Positions 50,401 to 58,572 are shown, counted from the first letter of the stretch. The stretch is DNA of 64,000 nucleotides from Arcticibacter tournemirensis (GCF_006716645.1 NZ_VFPL01000001.1:4650001-4714000), one strand, 5' to 3'. Notes: generated from the letters alone by a model not told the origin. Program-made: numbers and translations.

Positions 50401-50477
50401 AGTGTACTTAGCGGCAGACAGAACAGGAGCACCAACACAAAGACTATTGGTACTCTTTTAAGTTTTGCACGTTTCAT
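47424..50477 (-). CDS. SusC/RagA-like TonB-dependent receptor
   Basis: This full-length 1017-residue outer-membrane transporter imports oligosaccharides with energy from TonB. A signal peptide (1-28), carboxypeptidase-D-like domain (VSGQVKGKDDGYPIPGVTVS, about 33-52), plug (IQGRIPGVLIQ, IKIRGNNSIQFGSNPIYVVD, KDASATALYGSRGANGVVVI) and 22-strand barrel region are visible; it ends in a terminal aromatic strand (MFVTGINVGF). It is the first gene of a susC-susD-galM-GH97 operon and has the tandem operator C 70 bp before its start. A divergent AraC regulator lies 175 bp upstream. Compared with the broken susC at 36-37.6 kb it is a different paralogue. Confidence 0.97.
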   Translation of the reverse strand: MKRAKLKRVPIVFVLVLLFCLPLSTLYSQELLKVSGQVKGKDDGYPIPGVTVSIKGSKTATSTDGDGRFSIQAPKGSVMIFTAIGFEAGETQVSTSQLNVTLIPVSSMLSEVTVVGVSMKKKDLTGSVGHLSGEKIKELPVTSVNQAIQGRIPGVLIQNNDPRPGGNATIKIRGNNSIQFGSNPIYVVDGLVIEDGFNSINPDDIASVDVLKDASATALYGSRGANGVVVITSKKGVKGEGRFDYNAWAGLQSFTRNVQYLNASQIVDLRVDAYANKYMDDNPGSDRQAYINSLLATGSSAFGNDELETYKQGKSYNWLDEIRRQGIQQNHAVGFSKGTEEGSVYVSLNYTNQKGLLKNSNYKRYGGQVNLDQKIKRWLKIGTNTSFSRTEEGYIDGGVFNIAANANPLLAINDTTNYLSWKGIQSTDLYNPLRSLRIDGKGNQNRLLTTNYIVLNPVEGLNIRSGFSADIRNQNYYNYFPRDIGQSLRNSTNGSATHKKDNWLNWQWDNSISYDRNYGRHNFSGLVSFGLTRNNYDYNQITAWGFATDDFSYKYLGGAYLKDKFQLASDFVTNSLISYVARLNYSYDNKYFATLTSRYDGSSRFGNGNRWGLFPSLALSWDIGKEEFMRNLRFDILKVRAGYGIAGNQNIPNFAYRSLYWPQISNNSVTYVSDGRLGNESLRWEKQKQLNFGLDGAILNNRLSFSADYFVIHNDDLLMRRTLSSTTGFSNTIDNVGSLLNKGVEFLVNIQAVKKKEVQWDFSLNISSYKNKITKLYGNVDAIYNFGGFTGVEIQREGNLFLGRSLNSIYTYQFDRVAQESDMERIADIDFGGRTIRPGDIIPIDQNGDRKIDDADRVVVGKTDPKFYGGFSSNLFYRNLSLNAVFNYNYGGRRVNYFYEGLMGGTGEYAGVEDQLDRWTPQNTDTDIPRAYRGAGRYSIGETDYSVQSISFLRLTALTVSYDFKQNFVKKANLRNLKLYFTTSNLFTLTKYKGYDPEGGDGYPTARMFVTGINVGF

Positions 50478-50546
50478 AGTATAAGTTATTATTGGTTTTT
50501 ATCGGATAATTCGGTTTTGTAAAATTATGTACACTCAAGGTTGTCT

Positions 50547-50580
50547 AAATGGATAAATCCTACAAAAAGATGGATTATAT
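50547..50580 (-). promoter_or_regulatory. Tandem operator C upstream of susC
   Basis: ATGGAT occurs at 50549-50554 and 50570-50575, 21 bp apart, within longer similar half-sites (AAATGGATAAAT and AGATGGATTATAT). A weak -7 element TAATTTTA is on the minus strand at 50527-50520, 21 bp from the nearer half-site. It lies between susC and the AraC gene and is the best candidate for its binding site. Confidence 0.78.
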
Positions 50581-50652
50581 TATCACAGATCATCATGCGT
50601 TTTCTATTAAAAAATTGTTAGATTAGTATTCGCATTTCAGACAAAAAAATCA

Positions 50653-51549
50653 ATGAATCCAGCTACAGAGCCGAAAAAAAGAATTAAGGAAGGATTTATC
50701 GGGCAAAAGCTGATTGTTTTACCACCTAATATTAAGCGTAATATTGCCAGGAACCCGCTTATTAAAAGTTTCTATTTAACTGCGATAGGTCACTACCCTA
50801 AAGCGAGTCTTCATGGGATAGAAAGAAAAACGGGCTGTAATGAATATATTCTGATCTATTGCATTGAGGGGAAAGGTGACATATCAATCAGCAACGTTCA
50901 ATATAATATTGATCCCAATACTTATCTGATCATTCCCAGAAATGTCCCACATAAATATAGAAGTTCCACAAGTAATCCCTGGAGTATCTATTGGGTGCAT
51001 TTTAGTGGAGACCTGGCCCAATTTATTTATAACCGCTCTTTACTAAATGATCAGCCTCATGTGTATACCGTTCCATATGATGAGAACAGGATTAAACAAT
51101 TTCAGCAGATATGCTATATTCTGGAACATAGCTATAATGAAAAAGAGATGGAAATATTGAACATCCATCTTTTACATTTTATTTCCTCGCTCATTTACTA
51201 TAAGGAGATCAATCCCGCCCTTTACGATAATGACATTGTAAGCCAGTCGATAGCTTATATGAAAAAGAACATTGCCATGAAATTCACAATAGAGGACTTG
51301 GCGCTGCAACAACGTATTTCGATATCTCATTATTCGAGAATTTTTAAGCATAAAACAGGAGCCTCGCCCATCAATTACTTCAACCAGCTTAAAATCCAGA
51401 AATCGTGTCAATATCTCTATTTTACTGATTCGAACATCAAAGAAATATGTGCTCTGCTGGGATTTGACGACCCGTACTATTTTTCAAGATTGTTTACCAA
51501 GCTAATGGGCGTATCCCCTTCAGCATATAAAAAGAAGCATAAAAAATAA
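50653..51549 (+). CDS. AraC-family transcriptional regulator of the glycan locus
   Basis: This 298-residue protein has an N-terminal cupin-like sensor domain (EYILIYCIEGKGDISI, about 64-79, and YLIIPRNVPHKYRSS, about 92-106, typical of AraC-type arabinose-binding domains) and a C-terminal double helix-turn-helix: FTIEDLALQQRISISHYSRI (about 213-232) and IKEICALLGFDDPYYFSRLF (about 256-275), ending in the SPSAYKK tail. It is divergent from susC and shares the operator-bearing gap. AraC proteins typically bind tandem half-sites about 21 bp apart, the spacing of operators A-C. Activation by a locus sugar is an inference. A hairpin overlaps its stop codon. Confidence 0.93.
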   Translation: MNPATEPKKRIKEGFIGQKLIVLPPNIKRNIARNPLIKSFYLTAIGHYPKASLHGIERKTGCNEYILIYCIEGKGDISISNVQYNIDPNTYLIIPRNVPHKYRSSTSNPWSIYWVHFSGDLAQFIYNRSLLNDQPHVYTVPYDENRIKQFQQICYILEHSYNEKEMEILNIHLLHFISSLIYYKEINPALYDNDIVSQSIAYMKKNIAMKFTIEDLALQQRISISHYSRIFKHKTGASPINYFNQLKIQKSCQYLYFTDSNIKEICALLGFDDPYYFSRLFTKLMGVSPSAYKKKHKK

Positions 51550-51575
51550 GGCTGGCACAATATGCACCAGCCTTA
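51541..51575 (-). terminator. Terminator between AraC regulator and pgk
   Basis: A perfect 9-bp stem (51547-51555 with 51567-51575) includes the stop codon of the AraC gene. On the minus strand the stem is followed by TTTTTT (51546-51541), so it terminates pgk; on the plus strand the tail is weaker. Confidence 0.8.
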
Positions 51576-51618
51576 CGTTTAAATCTATTTATAAAATACG
51601 GGCTACCAAGCCTGTGTC

Positions 51619-52809
51619 TTATTCATTGATTGCCTTCACCCCGGGAAGCTCTTTACCTTCCATGTATTCAAGTAAAGCACCACCACCAGTAGAAACATAG
51701 CTAACCTGATCTTCGAAACCAAATTTAGCGACAGCAGCGGCTGAATCACCTCCTCCAATCAGCGAGAACGCTCCTTTAGAAGTAGCCTCAACAACAGCTT
51801 CGGCAACAGCTTTAGTTCCGTTTTCAAATTTTTCCATTTCAAAAACGCCCATTGGGCCGTTCCATAAAATTGTTTTTGAACTGGCAACCACGTCTTTGTA
51901 TAACTTAACAGCTTCAGGACCGATATCTAAGCCCATCCAGCCATCTTTAATATTATCATTGTTAGCCACATCGGTATTTGCATCAGCAGCAAAAGCGTCA
52001 GCAATAACCGAATCAACCGGCAATATCAGCTTCACGCCACGGCTTTTTGCCTTTTCAATCAGGCTTAGAGCAAGATCAAGTTTATCTTCTTCTACAAGAG
52101 ATTTACCGATAGTTCCGCCTTGTGCTTTAGCGAACGTATATGCCATACCGCCGCCAATCAGCAGGTTATCTACTTTCTCTAACAAACGTTCGATTAGCAG
52201 GATCTTATCTGATACTTTAGCTCCACCCATGATAGCAGTAAATGGTCTTTCAGCTTTATTCAATACTTTTTCAGCATTTTCAAGCTCACCGGCCATCAGG
52301 TAACCGAAATATTTTGCGTCAGGAAAGAACTTGGCAATGATTGCCGTAGAGGCGTGGGCCCTGTGAGCTGTCCCGAACGCATCGTTTACATAAACATCAC
52401 CCAGTTTGCTCAACTTTTCAGCAAATTCTTCGTTCCCTTTTTCTTCTTCTTTATAAAAACGAAGATTTTCAAGAAGAAGCACATCTCCGTTCTTTAATGC
52501 AGCGGCCTTTTCTTTCGCCTGATCGCCGATACAGTCATCTGCAAACTGAACATCTTTACCAAGCACGCCCGAAAGATGTTTTACAATATGCTTAAGCGAA
52601 TATTTTTCAGTAGGTCCTTCTTTTGGCCTTCCGAGATGCGACATCAAAATTACAGATCCGCCATCGGCAAGGATCTTCTTTATAGTAGGCAGCGCACCTT
52701 GAATACGGTTGTCATCCGTGATATTAAAATCTTTGTCGAGCGGTACATTAAAGTCTACGCGGATCAGCGCCTTTTTCCCTGAGAAATTCAGATTATCGAT
52801 GGTTTTCAT
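51619..52809 (-). CDS. pgk: Phosphoglycerate kinase
   Basis: This 396-residue glycolytic enzyme makes ATP from 1,3-bisphosphoglycerate. The N-terminal signature [20 protein letters not shown] (12-31), the substrate block [20 protein letters not shown] (about 54-73), the nucleotide-binding [12 protein letters not shown] (about 191-202) and the C-terminal [17 protein letters not shown] (about 346-362) and [15 protein letters not shown] are all present. It follows a GNAT gene and gap2 on the same strand, with a 26-bp gap; the products of gap2 and pgk are consecutive enzymes. Confidence 0.98.
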   Translation of the reverse strand: MKTIDNLNFSGKKALIRVDFNVPLDKDFNITDDNRIQGALPTIKKILADGGSVILMSHLGRPKEGPTEKYSLKHIVKHLSGVLGKDVQFADDCIGDQAKEKAAALKNGDVLLLENLRFYKEEEKGNEEFAEKLSKLGDVYVNDAFGTAHRAHASTAIIAKFFPDAKYFGYLMAGELENAEKVLNKAERPFTAIMGGAKVSDKILLIERLLEKVDNLLIGGGMAYTFAKAQGGTIGKSLVEEDKLDLALSLIEKAKSRGVKLILPVDSVIADAFAADANTDVANNDNIKDGWMGLDIGPEAVKLYKDVVASSKTILWNGPMGVFEMEKFENGTKAVAEAVVEATSKGAFSLIGGGDSAAAVAKFGFEDQVSYVSTGGGALLEYMEGKELPGVKAINE

Positions 52810-52835
52810 TTTAAAATAATAATATATATGTATAA

Positions 52836-53270
52836 TTATGAAAGTTTAAGATACATTACCCTGTGCGGCCCTATGTTCTGAATTTCGAATTCTTCTGATA
52901 TAAATTCAAATCCCTGACCCAGATAAAAGCTATAAGCTACCTTTCGGGCATCGCACCAAACATAGCTAACTTTTTTGCCTTTTAGATATAAAACACCAAA
53001 ATTAGCAATGAGGTTTCCAATTCCCTTCTTTCTATATTCAGGTAGAACAGCCATTCCCCTTAGCCTGTAACCCATTCCACTAAATCCCTCTCTACCTTGC
53101 GGCAGAAAAGAAACAACAGCTATTAACTGGCCTTCTTTAAAGTATCCAACATGAAATGCTTCAGCTGCTTCGTCGCCTTCAAACCGGCAATCTTCCAAAA
53201 GCAGTTTGCCGTTCCTTAAAATCTCGTTTCTTAATGGCAGGGTCTGTTCAGCGCTGATAAATTCGATCAT
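52836..53270 (-). CDS. GNAT family N-acetyltransferase
   Basis: This 144-residue protein has the acetyl-CoA binding motif [20 protein letters not shown] (about 68-87), with the Q/RxxGxG/A pyrophosphate loop (RKKGIG), and the C-terminal segment [18 protein letters not shown] typical of Gcn5-related acetyltransferases. The acetyl acceptor is unknown. It overlaps gap2 by 4 bp (ATGA), so its translation is coupled to that of a glycolytic enzyme; whether it acetylates a glycolytic protein is speculation. Confidence 0.9.
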   Translation of the reverse strand: MIEFISAEQTLPLRNEILRNGKLLLEDCRFEGDEAAEAFHVGYFKEGQLIAVVSFLPQGREGFSGMGYRLRGMAVLPEYRKKGIGNLIANFGVLYLKGKKVSYVWCDARKVAYSFYLGQGFEFISEEFEIQNIGPHRVMYLKLS

Positions 53271-54268
53271 CTCCTTTTCAATAAAGCAATTTTATCAATC
53301 ATGTCAGCCAGACGGCTTGAATAACCATACTCATTATCATACCATCCAACAACCTTCGTGATCCCTCCTACTACAGAAGTTAACAAAGAATCGAAGATAC
53401 AGGAATGAGGATTATCAAGAATGTCCACAGAAACTATAGGATCGACGGTATACTGCATAATACCCTTTAAGGATGTATCTGCCGCCCGCCTGAATTCAGT
53501 ATTAATCTCTTCTACAGCAGGTTGCACCTTTAAGGTACAGGTAAAATCAGTCAGTGACCCGTTTAATACCGGCACCCTTATTCCGGCCCCACCAAGCTTT
53601 CCTTCAAGTGAAGGAAATATGGACGTAATTGCTTTCGCGGCTCCGGTAGTGGTAGGAATAATCGACGAAGAAGCCGCCCTGGCTCTGCGAAGGTCACGGT
53701 GAAGTCCATCATGCAGGTTTTGATCACCCGTCATAGAGTGAACGGTGGTGATATAACCGTTAACAATCCCCCAGTTACTTTCAAGTACCTTAATCATAGG
53801 AGCTATATTATTGGTAGTACAGGAAGCATTTGAAAGAACAGGCGATGAAAAATCGATCATTTCATCATTTACACCTAATACGGCAACAGGAACGTCCTTA
53901 GTTCCGGGAGGTGCTGAAATAATCACCTGCTTTGCTCCCGCGGCAAGATGAAGCGCGGCTTTCTCCCTGGTTATGAATTTCCCTGTTGATTCAATAACGA
54001 TGTCTATATCCAGATCTTTCCAGGGAAGTTTTAAAGGGTCTGCTTCGGAAAAAACCGAAACAGTCGTTCCATTAAGGAGCAATGAATTATCTCCTGGCTC
54101 TATGCTTCCTTTAAATCCCCTGTGTACGCTGTCGTATTTTACCAGGTGGGCCATGGTTACCGGATCAGCTAAATCATTAATTGCCACTATTTCAGCAGTT
54201 CCTCTCTCTGAAAGTATGCGGAGAACAGTCCTCCCGATACGTCCGAAACCATTAATAGCAATTCTCAT
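53267..54268 (-). CDS. gap: Glyceraldehyde-3-phosphate dehydrogenase, second copy
   Basis: This 333-residue enzyme is paralogous to gapA at 1.2-2.2 kb. It has the Rossmann motif [12 protein letters not shown] (4-15), Asp32 for NAD preference and the catalytic Cys150 in [12 protein letters not shown], where gapA has CTTNC. The differences over the whole protein are large, so this is not a recent duplicate. It heads a gap-GNAT-pgk operon and is preceded by a TATCTTTG element. One copy may serve gluconeogenesis or use a different cofactor balance; the sequence does not decide this. Confidence 0.96.
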   Translation of the reverse strand: MRIAINGFGRIGRTVLRILSERGTAEIVAINDLADPVTMAHLVKYDSVHRGFKGSIEPGDNSLLLNGTTVSVFSEADPLKLPWKDLDIDIVIESTGKFITREKAALHLAAGAKQVIISAPPGTKDVPVAVLGVNDEMIDFSSPVLSNASCTTNNIAPMIKVLESNWGIVNGYITTVHSMTGDQNLHDGLHRDLRRARAASSSIIPTTTGAAKAITSIFPSLEGKLGGAGIRVPVLNGSLTDFTCTLKVQPAVEEINTEFRRAADTSLKGIMQYTVDPIVSVDILDNPHSCIFDSLLTSVVGGITKVVGWYDNEYGYSSRLADMIDKIALLKRR

Positions 54269-54288
54269 CCTTCAAAAATTAAAGCGGC

Positions 54289-54296
54289 AAAGATAA
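54289..54296 (-). promoter_or_regulatory. -7 promoter element of the gap-GNAT-pgk operon
   Basis: The minus-strand sequence TATCTTTG matches TAnnTTTG, 20 nt before the gap ATG. No clear -33 element was found at normal distance. Confidence 0.5.
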
Positions 54297-54460
54297 GTTT
54301 GCATTCCATTTCTGTCTGTGAACAACTCATCCCAATGCATAGCGACCAGACCGCCAATGCGCCAAAGTTAATTTCTGCAAACCAAAATCACTAATTCTTT
54401 TACAGAAAGCTAAACAAATAAACAAAAGAAGCAGTTAGAACAGAACATCTGCGAATATTT

Positions 54461-55333
54461 ATGAAAGAAAAACCAATAAATGAATGCCCGGTCCCCAAGG
54501 GGATCATCATGGTCATTGGAGGACATGAAGACAAGGGAGAGATTCCAGACAGAGAGATTACGAGGCAAAACAACCATCCTCTTGACGTACTCAAGTCATT
54601 CAGATTCCTTATCAAGTCAAATAATCCGGTACTTGAGATCGTTACTACAGCGAGCAGCGAAGGTGACGAGCTTTTTAAGGAGTACGTGAAAGGCTTCAAC
54701 GACGTCGGTATTAAAAACATAAACAGGATACATCATGAAGATCGCCAAACAGCAATAAATGAAGGCCCAACCTTTATCGAAAGGATCAACAAAGCTGATG
54801 CTGTTTTTTTCAGCGGAGGCGATCAGTTAAAACTAACGTATCTTTATGGCGGTACAGAATTCCTGCTGCATCTTAAACAACGGTATATTCATCATGGGTT
54901 ATTGATTGGAGGCACGAGTGCCGGCGCAATGGCGATGCCCACCCCGATGATCTACGCTGGAAATAAAGATGTGCAGCAGTTTAGCGGTGAGATAAGAATC
55001 ACAACGGGACTGGAATTTTTAAAAGATGTTTGTATTGACACACACTTCGTAGATCGCGGCCGCTTCATCAGGATGGCCCAGGTGATCGTCACCAATCCTA
55101 CTTGCATCGGGATAGGCATTGAAGAGGATACTGCGATGGTTATTCGCAACGGCATAGAGGGCGAAGTTATTGGTAGCGGTGTAGTAATTATTATCCAGGG
55201 ACACAACATCCAGAACTCTAATATTACAGAGTTCGGCAACAAGAAAAAAATCTCCATAAGAGGCCTTGATGTTGACATCTTATCTCATGGAGATTCCTTC
55301 ATAATTCCTCAAACTAATCCGCCCCACATTTAG
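54461..55333 (+). CDS. cphB: Cyanophycinase (peptidase family S51)
   Basis: This 290-residue serine peptidase family protein resembles cyanophycinase, which cuts the storage polymer cyanophycin to beta-Asp-Arg dipeptides. The nucleophile Ser153 is in IGGTSAGAMAMP, FFSGGDQLKL (about 116-125) is the family block, and IDTHFVDRGRFIRMAQVI (about 192-209) supplies the downstream His/Arg motif. No cyanophycin synthetase (cphA) is next to it, although the two are often paired, so either cphA is elsewhere or the enzyme acts on another peptide. The ATG at 54461 is used; an alternative GTG/Met inside is not needed. Confidence 0.92.
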   Translation: MKEKPINECPVPKGIIMVIGGHEDKGEIPDREITRQNNHPLDVLKSFRFLIKSNNPVLEIVTTASSEGDELFKEYVKGFNDVGIKNINRIHHEDRQTAINEGPTFIERINKADAVFFSGGDQLKLTYLYGGTEFLLHLKQRYIHHGLLIGGTSAGAMAMPTPMIYAGNKDVQQFSGEIRITTGLEFLKDVCIDTHFVDRGRFIRMAQVIVTNPTCIGIGIEEDTAMVIRNGIEGEVIGSGVVIIIQGHNIQNSNITEFGNKKKISIRGLDVDILSHGDSFIIPQTNPPHI

Positions 55334-55451
55334 TGGTTAAACAGAATTTACGTAACATCTTCCTATGTTTTCATTGACGTGGTGCATTGCAGCATAAACA
55401 CTTCAATAAAACTATACTTCATGTTGTCCGTTCTATAAAGAAAAGAAAAAC

Positions 55452-55673
55452 ATGAGCGATATAAATAATCAAAGCGATAAGCCGGAAAAACTGTATCCTA
55501 AGGATTCAGAACGGAAACACATCAAACATCCTGAGGACGACGAAGAGGCTGTGTTAAAACCGGAAGACAGGGAATATAACGAAGAAGAAGCGAATTTCAG
55601 AAGTCCCGCTAAAACCAAGGAAGAAAGCGAGCAACCAGTCAACCCGGTTAAGACACCTCCTAAGGACGTTTAG
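55452..55673 (+). CDS. Small highly charged hypothetical protein
   Basis: This 73-residue protein is almost entirely Glu, Lys, Asp, Pro and Asn with hardly any hydrophobic residues, so it is probably disordered. I do not recognise a domain; short acidic proteins of this sort occur in other Sphingobacteriaceae. The ATG at 55452 follows an A-rich stretch, the usual ribosome-loading context in Bacteroidota. It is 118 bp after cyanophycinase and its end lies 11 bp from the end of the convergent DinB gene. That it is expressed is not proven. Confidence 0.55.
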   Translation: MSDINNQSDKPEKLYPKDSERKHIKHPEDDEEAVLKPEDREYNEEEANFRSPAKTKEESEQPVNPVKTPPKDV

Positions 55674-55684
55674 TCTTTTATGCG

Positions 55685-56185
55685 CTATTCCATCGCAGGC
55701 AGTCCCATGCCTGCCCATTCTTCCTTTGAAGGGCCATAGATGCCGGGAACCGGCAAGCCGAGCAATCGCATAATAACTGTCATTTGACTGCGATGATGTG
55801 CCTCATGACGTATAAGAACAGACAAAAGTGTCCCCTTCTTCCAATATTCACCGTACATATTTAATTCTTCATCAAGACTCGCATCCGACCATCTGCTTTC
55901 AATAACCGTTATAAGCTCTCTGCTCCATCTTTGATAAGCGTCGGTAATACCCTGCATTGTTTCGGGAACGGATTCCTCCTCAAGGAAGTCCTTATCGAAC
56001 AAGCCTGCCCTGCTGCCCATTTCGGTAATAGTTTGAACAATGTGCCAGGCAAGCCTTTCGAGGCTCCGTACGTTTTCATGAACCTTTCTTTTTTGCGATC
56101 CTTCCTTAATGAAAGAAAATATCTTTACTGTATTTTGGCTTTCTCTTTCCCAGTCGGCAATAAAATCAGCTATTCTATAATACAT
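55685..56185 (-). CDS. DinB-family protein
   Basis: This 166-residue four-helix-bundle protein has the three metal-binding His positions of DinB/YfiT-like proteins: His48 in ERLAWHIVQTI, and the HEAHHRSQM cluster near 127-135. The family includes thiol-dependent transferases and many members of unknown role; the substrate cannot be read. The C-terminal PGIYGPSKEEW is often seen in Bacteroidota members. It is convergent with the small charged protein and 106 bp from the next gene on the same strand. Confidence 0.85.
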   Translation of the reverse strand: MYYRIADFIADWERESQNTVKIFSFIKEGSQKRKVHENVRSLERLAWHIVQTITEMGSRAGLFDKDFLEEESVPETMQGITDAYQRWSRELITVIESRWSDASLDEELNMYGEYWKKGTLLSVLIRHEAHHRSQMTVIMRLLGLPVPGIYGPSKEEWAGMGLPAME

Positions 56186-56291
56186 GTCACCTTCGTTTAT
56201 TTACCAAACTTAGAGAAATTCCATTTACGTGCAAAGTATATAACGGTGGTCAGAATAACCTTACGTACTTCTCCTCCATGTTTCAGATACT

Positions 56292-57275
56292 TTACATTGC
56301 GAGAACCCGGTTCCAGATCTCTTCATTTACAGGAATGCCATTCTTTTCATTGTCGCGACGGGTTTTTAACGTTTGTTCCCCCGGATAATAAATCGCGCCT
56401 TCAGGTTCAACAGGAGCGCTGGTTTTCGTATAGTCAAGTATTTCTCTGATGAGATCAGCATGCAGATCTTCGCGATGCAGACAAAGAAAAAGCTGTGTTA
56501 CGCCTGTCTCCTTTTTATCCGTGCTGATATCCCTAACACTTCTTCCTCCGCTCAATGCCGTTAGAAGCACATCAAGGACAAGCGACAGCCCCGATCCTTT
56601 CCAGAAACCAACCGGCAGGGCACGCATAGAGCGTGATATAGCAGCCGGATCCGTACTCAGACTACCCTTTTCGTCATACCCGCCCGGCACAGGGAGCTGC
56701 TCGCCATTAAACTCGTATTCCTGTAACTTACCAAAAGAAAATTGTGAAATGGCCATGTCCAGAACGACATGGCCGTCATTATGGGGGATTGCTATTACAA
56801 GAGGATTGTTGCCAAGCCGCGGCTCGACACCTCCCCAGGGTGGCATATTAGCTGTAGTATTCGTAGTACAAATACCTATACAGCCAGCGTCAGCAGCTTG
56901 CCATCCGTAAGTTCCTCCCCGCATCCAGTGGTTCGTGTTTCGCAGCGAAACACATCCCAATCCGTTCTCCTTAGCCAGAGTTATCGCTCTGTCCATACAT
57001 ATTCGGGCATTGTACATTCCCGGAGCCAGGTTTCCCTCCCACGTTTCAATCAAGCCTTTTCCAGCTGCTAACTCGGGTTCTGCATCAGGTCTGACCAATC
57101 CCTCTCTGACATATTGTGCAAAAACCGGAAATCGGTTCAATCCATGAGAATAAACGCCATCAAGACTGTTCGCTGCGAAAACTTCTGCACACAGTTCAGC
57201 CTTCGCTTCTGTGAACGACAGAGAAATAAGTACTCTTTTAAATTCATTTTTCAGTTCACGGAAAGTAACTCTCAT
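56292..57275 (-). CDS. yiaK: 3-dehydro-L-gulonate 2-dehydrogenase-like (YiaK/Ldh2 family)
   Basis: This 327-residue NAD(P)-dependent oxidoreductase of the malate/L-sulfolactate dehydrogenase family closely follows E. coli YiaK, which reduces 2,3-diketo-L-gulonate: MRVTFRELKNEFKRVLIS, GVYSHGLNRFPVF with catalytic His44, RNTNHWMRGGTYGWQAAD and GFWKGSGLSLVLD have direct counterparts. In E. coli it lies beside yiaL; a YiaL-like lipoprotein occurs in this window but 44 kb away. No other gulonate genes adjoin. The activity is inferred from sequence; related lactate or malate activity is the alternative. Confidence 0.88.
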   Translation of the reverse strand: MRVTFRELKNEFKRVLISLSFTEAKAELCAEVFAANSLDGVYSHGLNRFPVFAQYVREGLVRPDAEPELAAGKGLIETWEGNLAPGMYNARICMDRAITLAKENGLGCVSLRNTNHWMRGGTYGWQAADAGCIGICTTNTTANMPPWGGVEPRLGNNPLVIAIPHNDGHVVLDMAISQFSFGKLQEYEFNGEQLPVPGGYDEKGSLSTDPAAISRSMRALPVGFWKGSGLSLVLDVLLTALSGGRSVRDISTDKKETGVTQLFLCLHREDLHADLIREILDYTKTSAPVEPEGAIYYPGEQTLKTRRDNEKNGIPVNEEIWNRVLAM

Positions 57276-57427
57276 AATTTCTGCAATTTCAATCTATTTC
57301 TTATACAGACCTTGTTTCGGCGCTATATTATATAAACCTTTCTGATTACTTTTGAGTTTTAATAAACTGAGCAGTAGTAAAACCGATGCCGTTGACTGGT
57401 AGTATATCTGCTCCTAGCTTCAATTAT

Positions 57428-58420
57428 ATGTTATTTAAAGCATTCGAGGTCGCAGAAAGCTCCGAAAAAGAATATAAATCCGCGTTGGTTACTAAATCCG
57501 AAGACGATCTTCCTCCGGGTGAAGTACTGATAAAAGTACAATACTCATCTTTAAACTACAAAGACGCCCTTTCTGCAATCGGAAATAAAGGAGTAACCCG
57601 CAACTATCCCCATACTCCCGGCATAGACGCCGCAGGAACAGTAGAAAAAAGTGCAGATCCGCACTTTAACAGGGGAGATAAGGTAATTGTTACGGGTTAC
57701 GACCTCGGCATGAATACATCAGGTGGCTTTGCTGAGTATATACGGGTGCCGGCCTCCTGGCCGGTGCACCTGCCCGAAGGCCTGAGCCGGAAACGTAGTA
57801 TGATGTTTGGCACCGCTGGATTAACAGCTGCGCTATCTGTATATAATCTAAAAAAACAGGGCATCACTCCTCCTAATGGAAAAATTATTGTTACAGGAGC
57901 TTCCGGCGGCGTGGGTAGCCTCGCAGTTGCAATTTTGAGTCACCTGGGATTTCACGTAACCGCCGTCACCGGAAAAGAAGACGCAGTGGACCTGTTACTG
58001 GATTTGGGGGCCAAAGAGGTTATTCCCCGTGCAGCTATTGACGATCATAGCGGAAAACCTTTTTTAAAAGCACAGTATGCAGCCGCTATTGACACTGTAG
58101 GGGGTAACATCCTTGCCACTGTTCTAAAAAGCCTCAATTACGGCGGAGTAGCAACCTGTTGTGGCCTGGTAAGCTCACCCGAACTGCATACTACTATTTA
58201 TCCCTTTATTCTAAAAGGGATTCGTTTAATAGGAATTGACTCGGTTCTTTGCGATCACCACCTCAGGAAAGAAATATGGGAACATCTGGCAACAGACTGG
58301 AGGCCAGCAAAAATGGATAAGATTGTAAGTGTATGTACCCTTGATACCATTCAGGAACATCTTGATTCGATGTTAAAAGGACAGCTTACGGGCCGATATA
58401 TAGTAAAGATCTCCAGCTAG
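57428..58420 (+). CDS. YhdH/AcuI-family NADPH oxidoreductase (acrylyl-CoA reductase-like)
   Basis: The ATG at 57428 gives 330 residues, close to the 324 of E. coli YhdH; a longer frame from 57386 adds 14 residues of no family resemblance. This is a zinc-free medium-chain dehydrogenase. YSSLNYKDALSAIGNKG (about 40-56), the coenzyme-binding VTGASGGVGSLAVAIL (about 158-173) and IDTVGGNILATVLK are typical of YhdH/AcuI, which reduce acrylyl-CoA with NADPH. The substrate in this organism is not shown. It ends about 60 bp before a promoter-terminator element. Confidence 0.88.
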   Translation: MLFKAFEVAESSEKEYKSALVTKSEDDLPPGEVLIKVQYSSLNYKDALSAIGNKGVTRNYPHTPGIDAAGTVEKSADPHFNRGDKVIVTGYDLGMNTSGGFAEYIRVPASWPVHLPEGLSRKRSMMFGTAGLTAALSVYNLKKQGITPPNGKIIVTGASGGVGSLAVAILSHLGFHVTAVTGKEDAVDLLLDLGAKEVIPRAAIDDHSGKPFLKAQYAAAIDTVGGNILATVLKSLNYGGVATCCGLVSSPELHTTIYPFILKGIRLIGIDSVLCDHHLRKEIWEHLATDWRPAKMDKIVSVCTLDTIQEHLDSMLKGQLTGRYIVKISS

Positions 58421-58478
58421 ATTTAAAGATCGATGTTCAAAGAGATCAATTCTCGAAGCATGTTTTTTTATTTTTTCT

Positions 58479-58507
58479 TTTGAAAAGTAAAAAAACGCTT
58501 ATATTTG
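58479..58507 (+). promoter_or_regulatory. Bacteroidota-type promoter with no gene behind it
   Basis: TTTG at 58479-58482 and TATATTTG at 58500-58507 are separated by 17 nt, close to the -33/-7 arrangement TTG-N17-20-TAnnTTTG. The only thing downstream is a terminator hairpin at 58527-58563, since the next gene is on the other strand. Confidence 0.65.
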
Positions 58508-58513
58508 CTTTCG

Positions 58514-58563
58514 ATAAGGTTTAGGTGCCTCGACTACACTCATTGTAGCGGGGCTTTTTTTTT
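58514..58563 (+). ncRNA. Candidate ~50-nt small RNA (promoter immediately followed by terminator)
   Basis: From the predicted start near 58514, a 12-nt arm (58527-58538) pairs with 58544-58554 with one bulged A and a 5-nt loop, followed by nine T residues (58555-58563). A transcript from the promoter just upstream would be about 50 nt and contain no open frame. Alternatively this is simply the terminator of the YhdH-like gene, which ends 106 bp earlier; the separate promoter argues for both roles. Confidence 0.5.
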
Positions 58564-58572
58564 GCTACAGAT

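Noticed and set aside
58527-58563. tRNA-like stem
   Set aside because: There is a single hairpin with a U-run, without D, anticodon or T arms.
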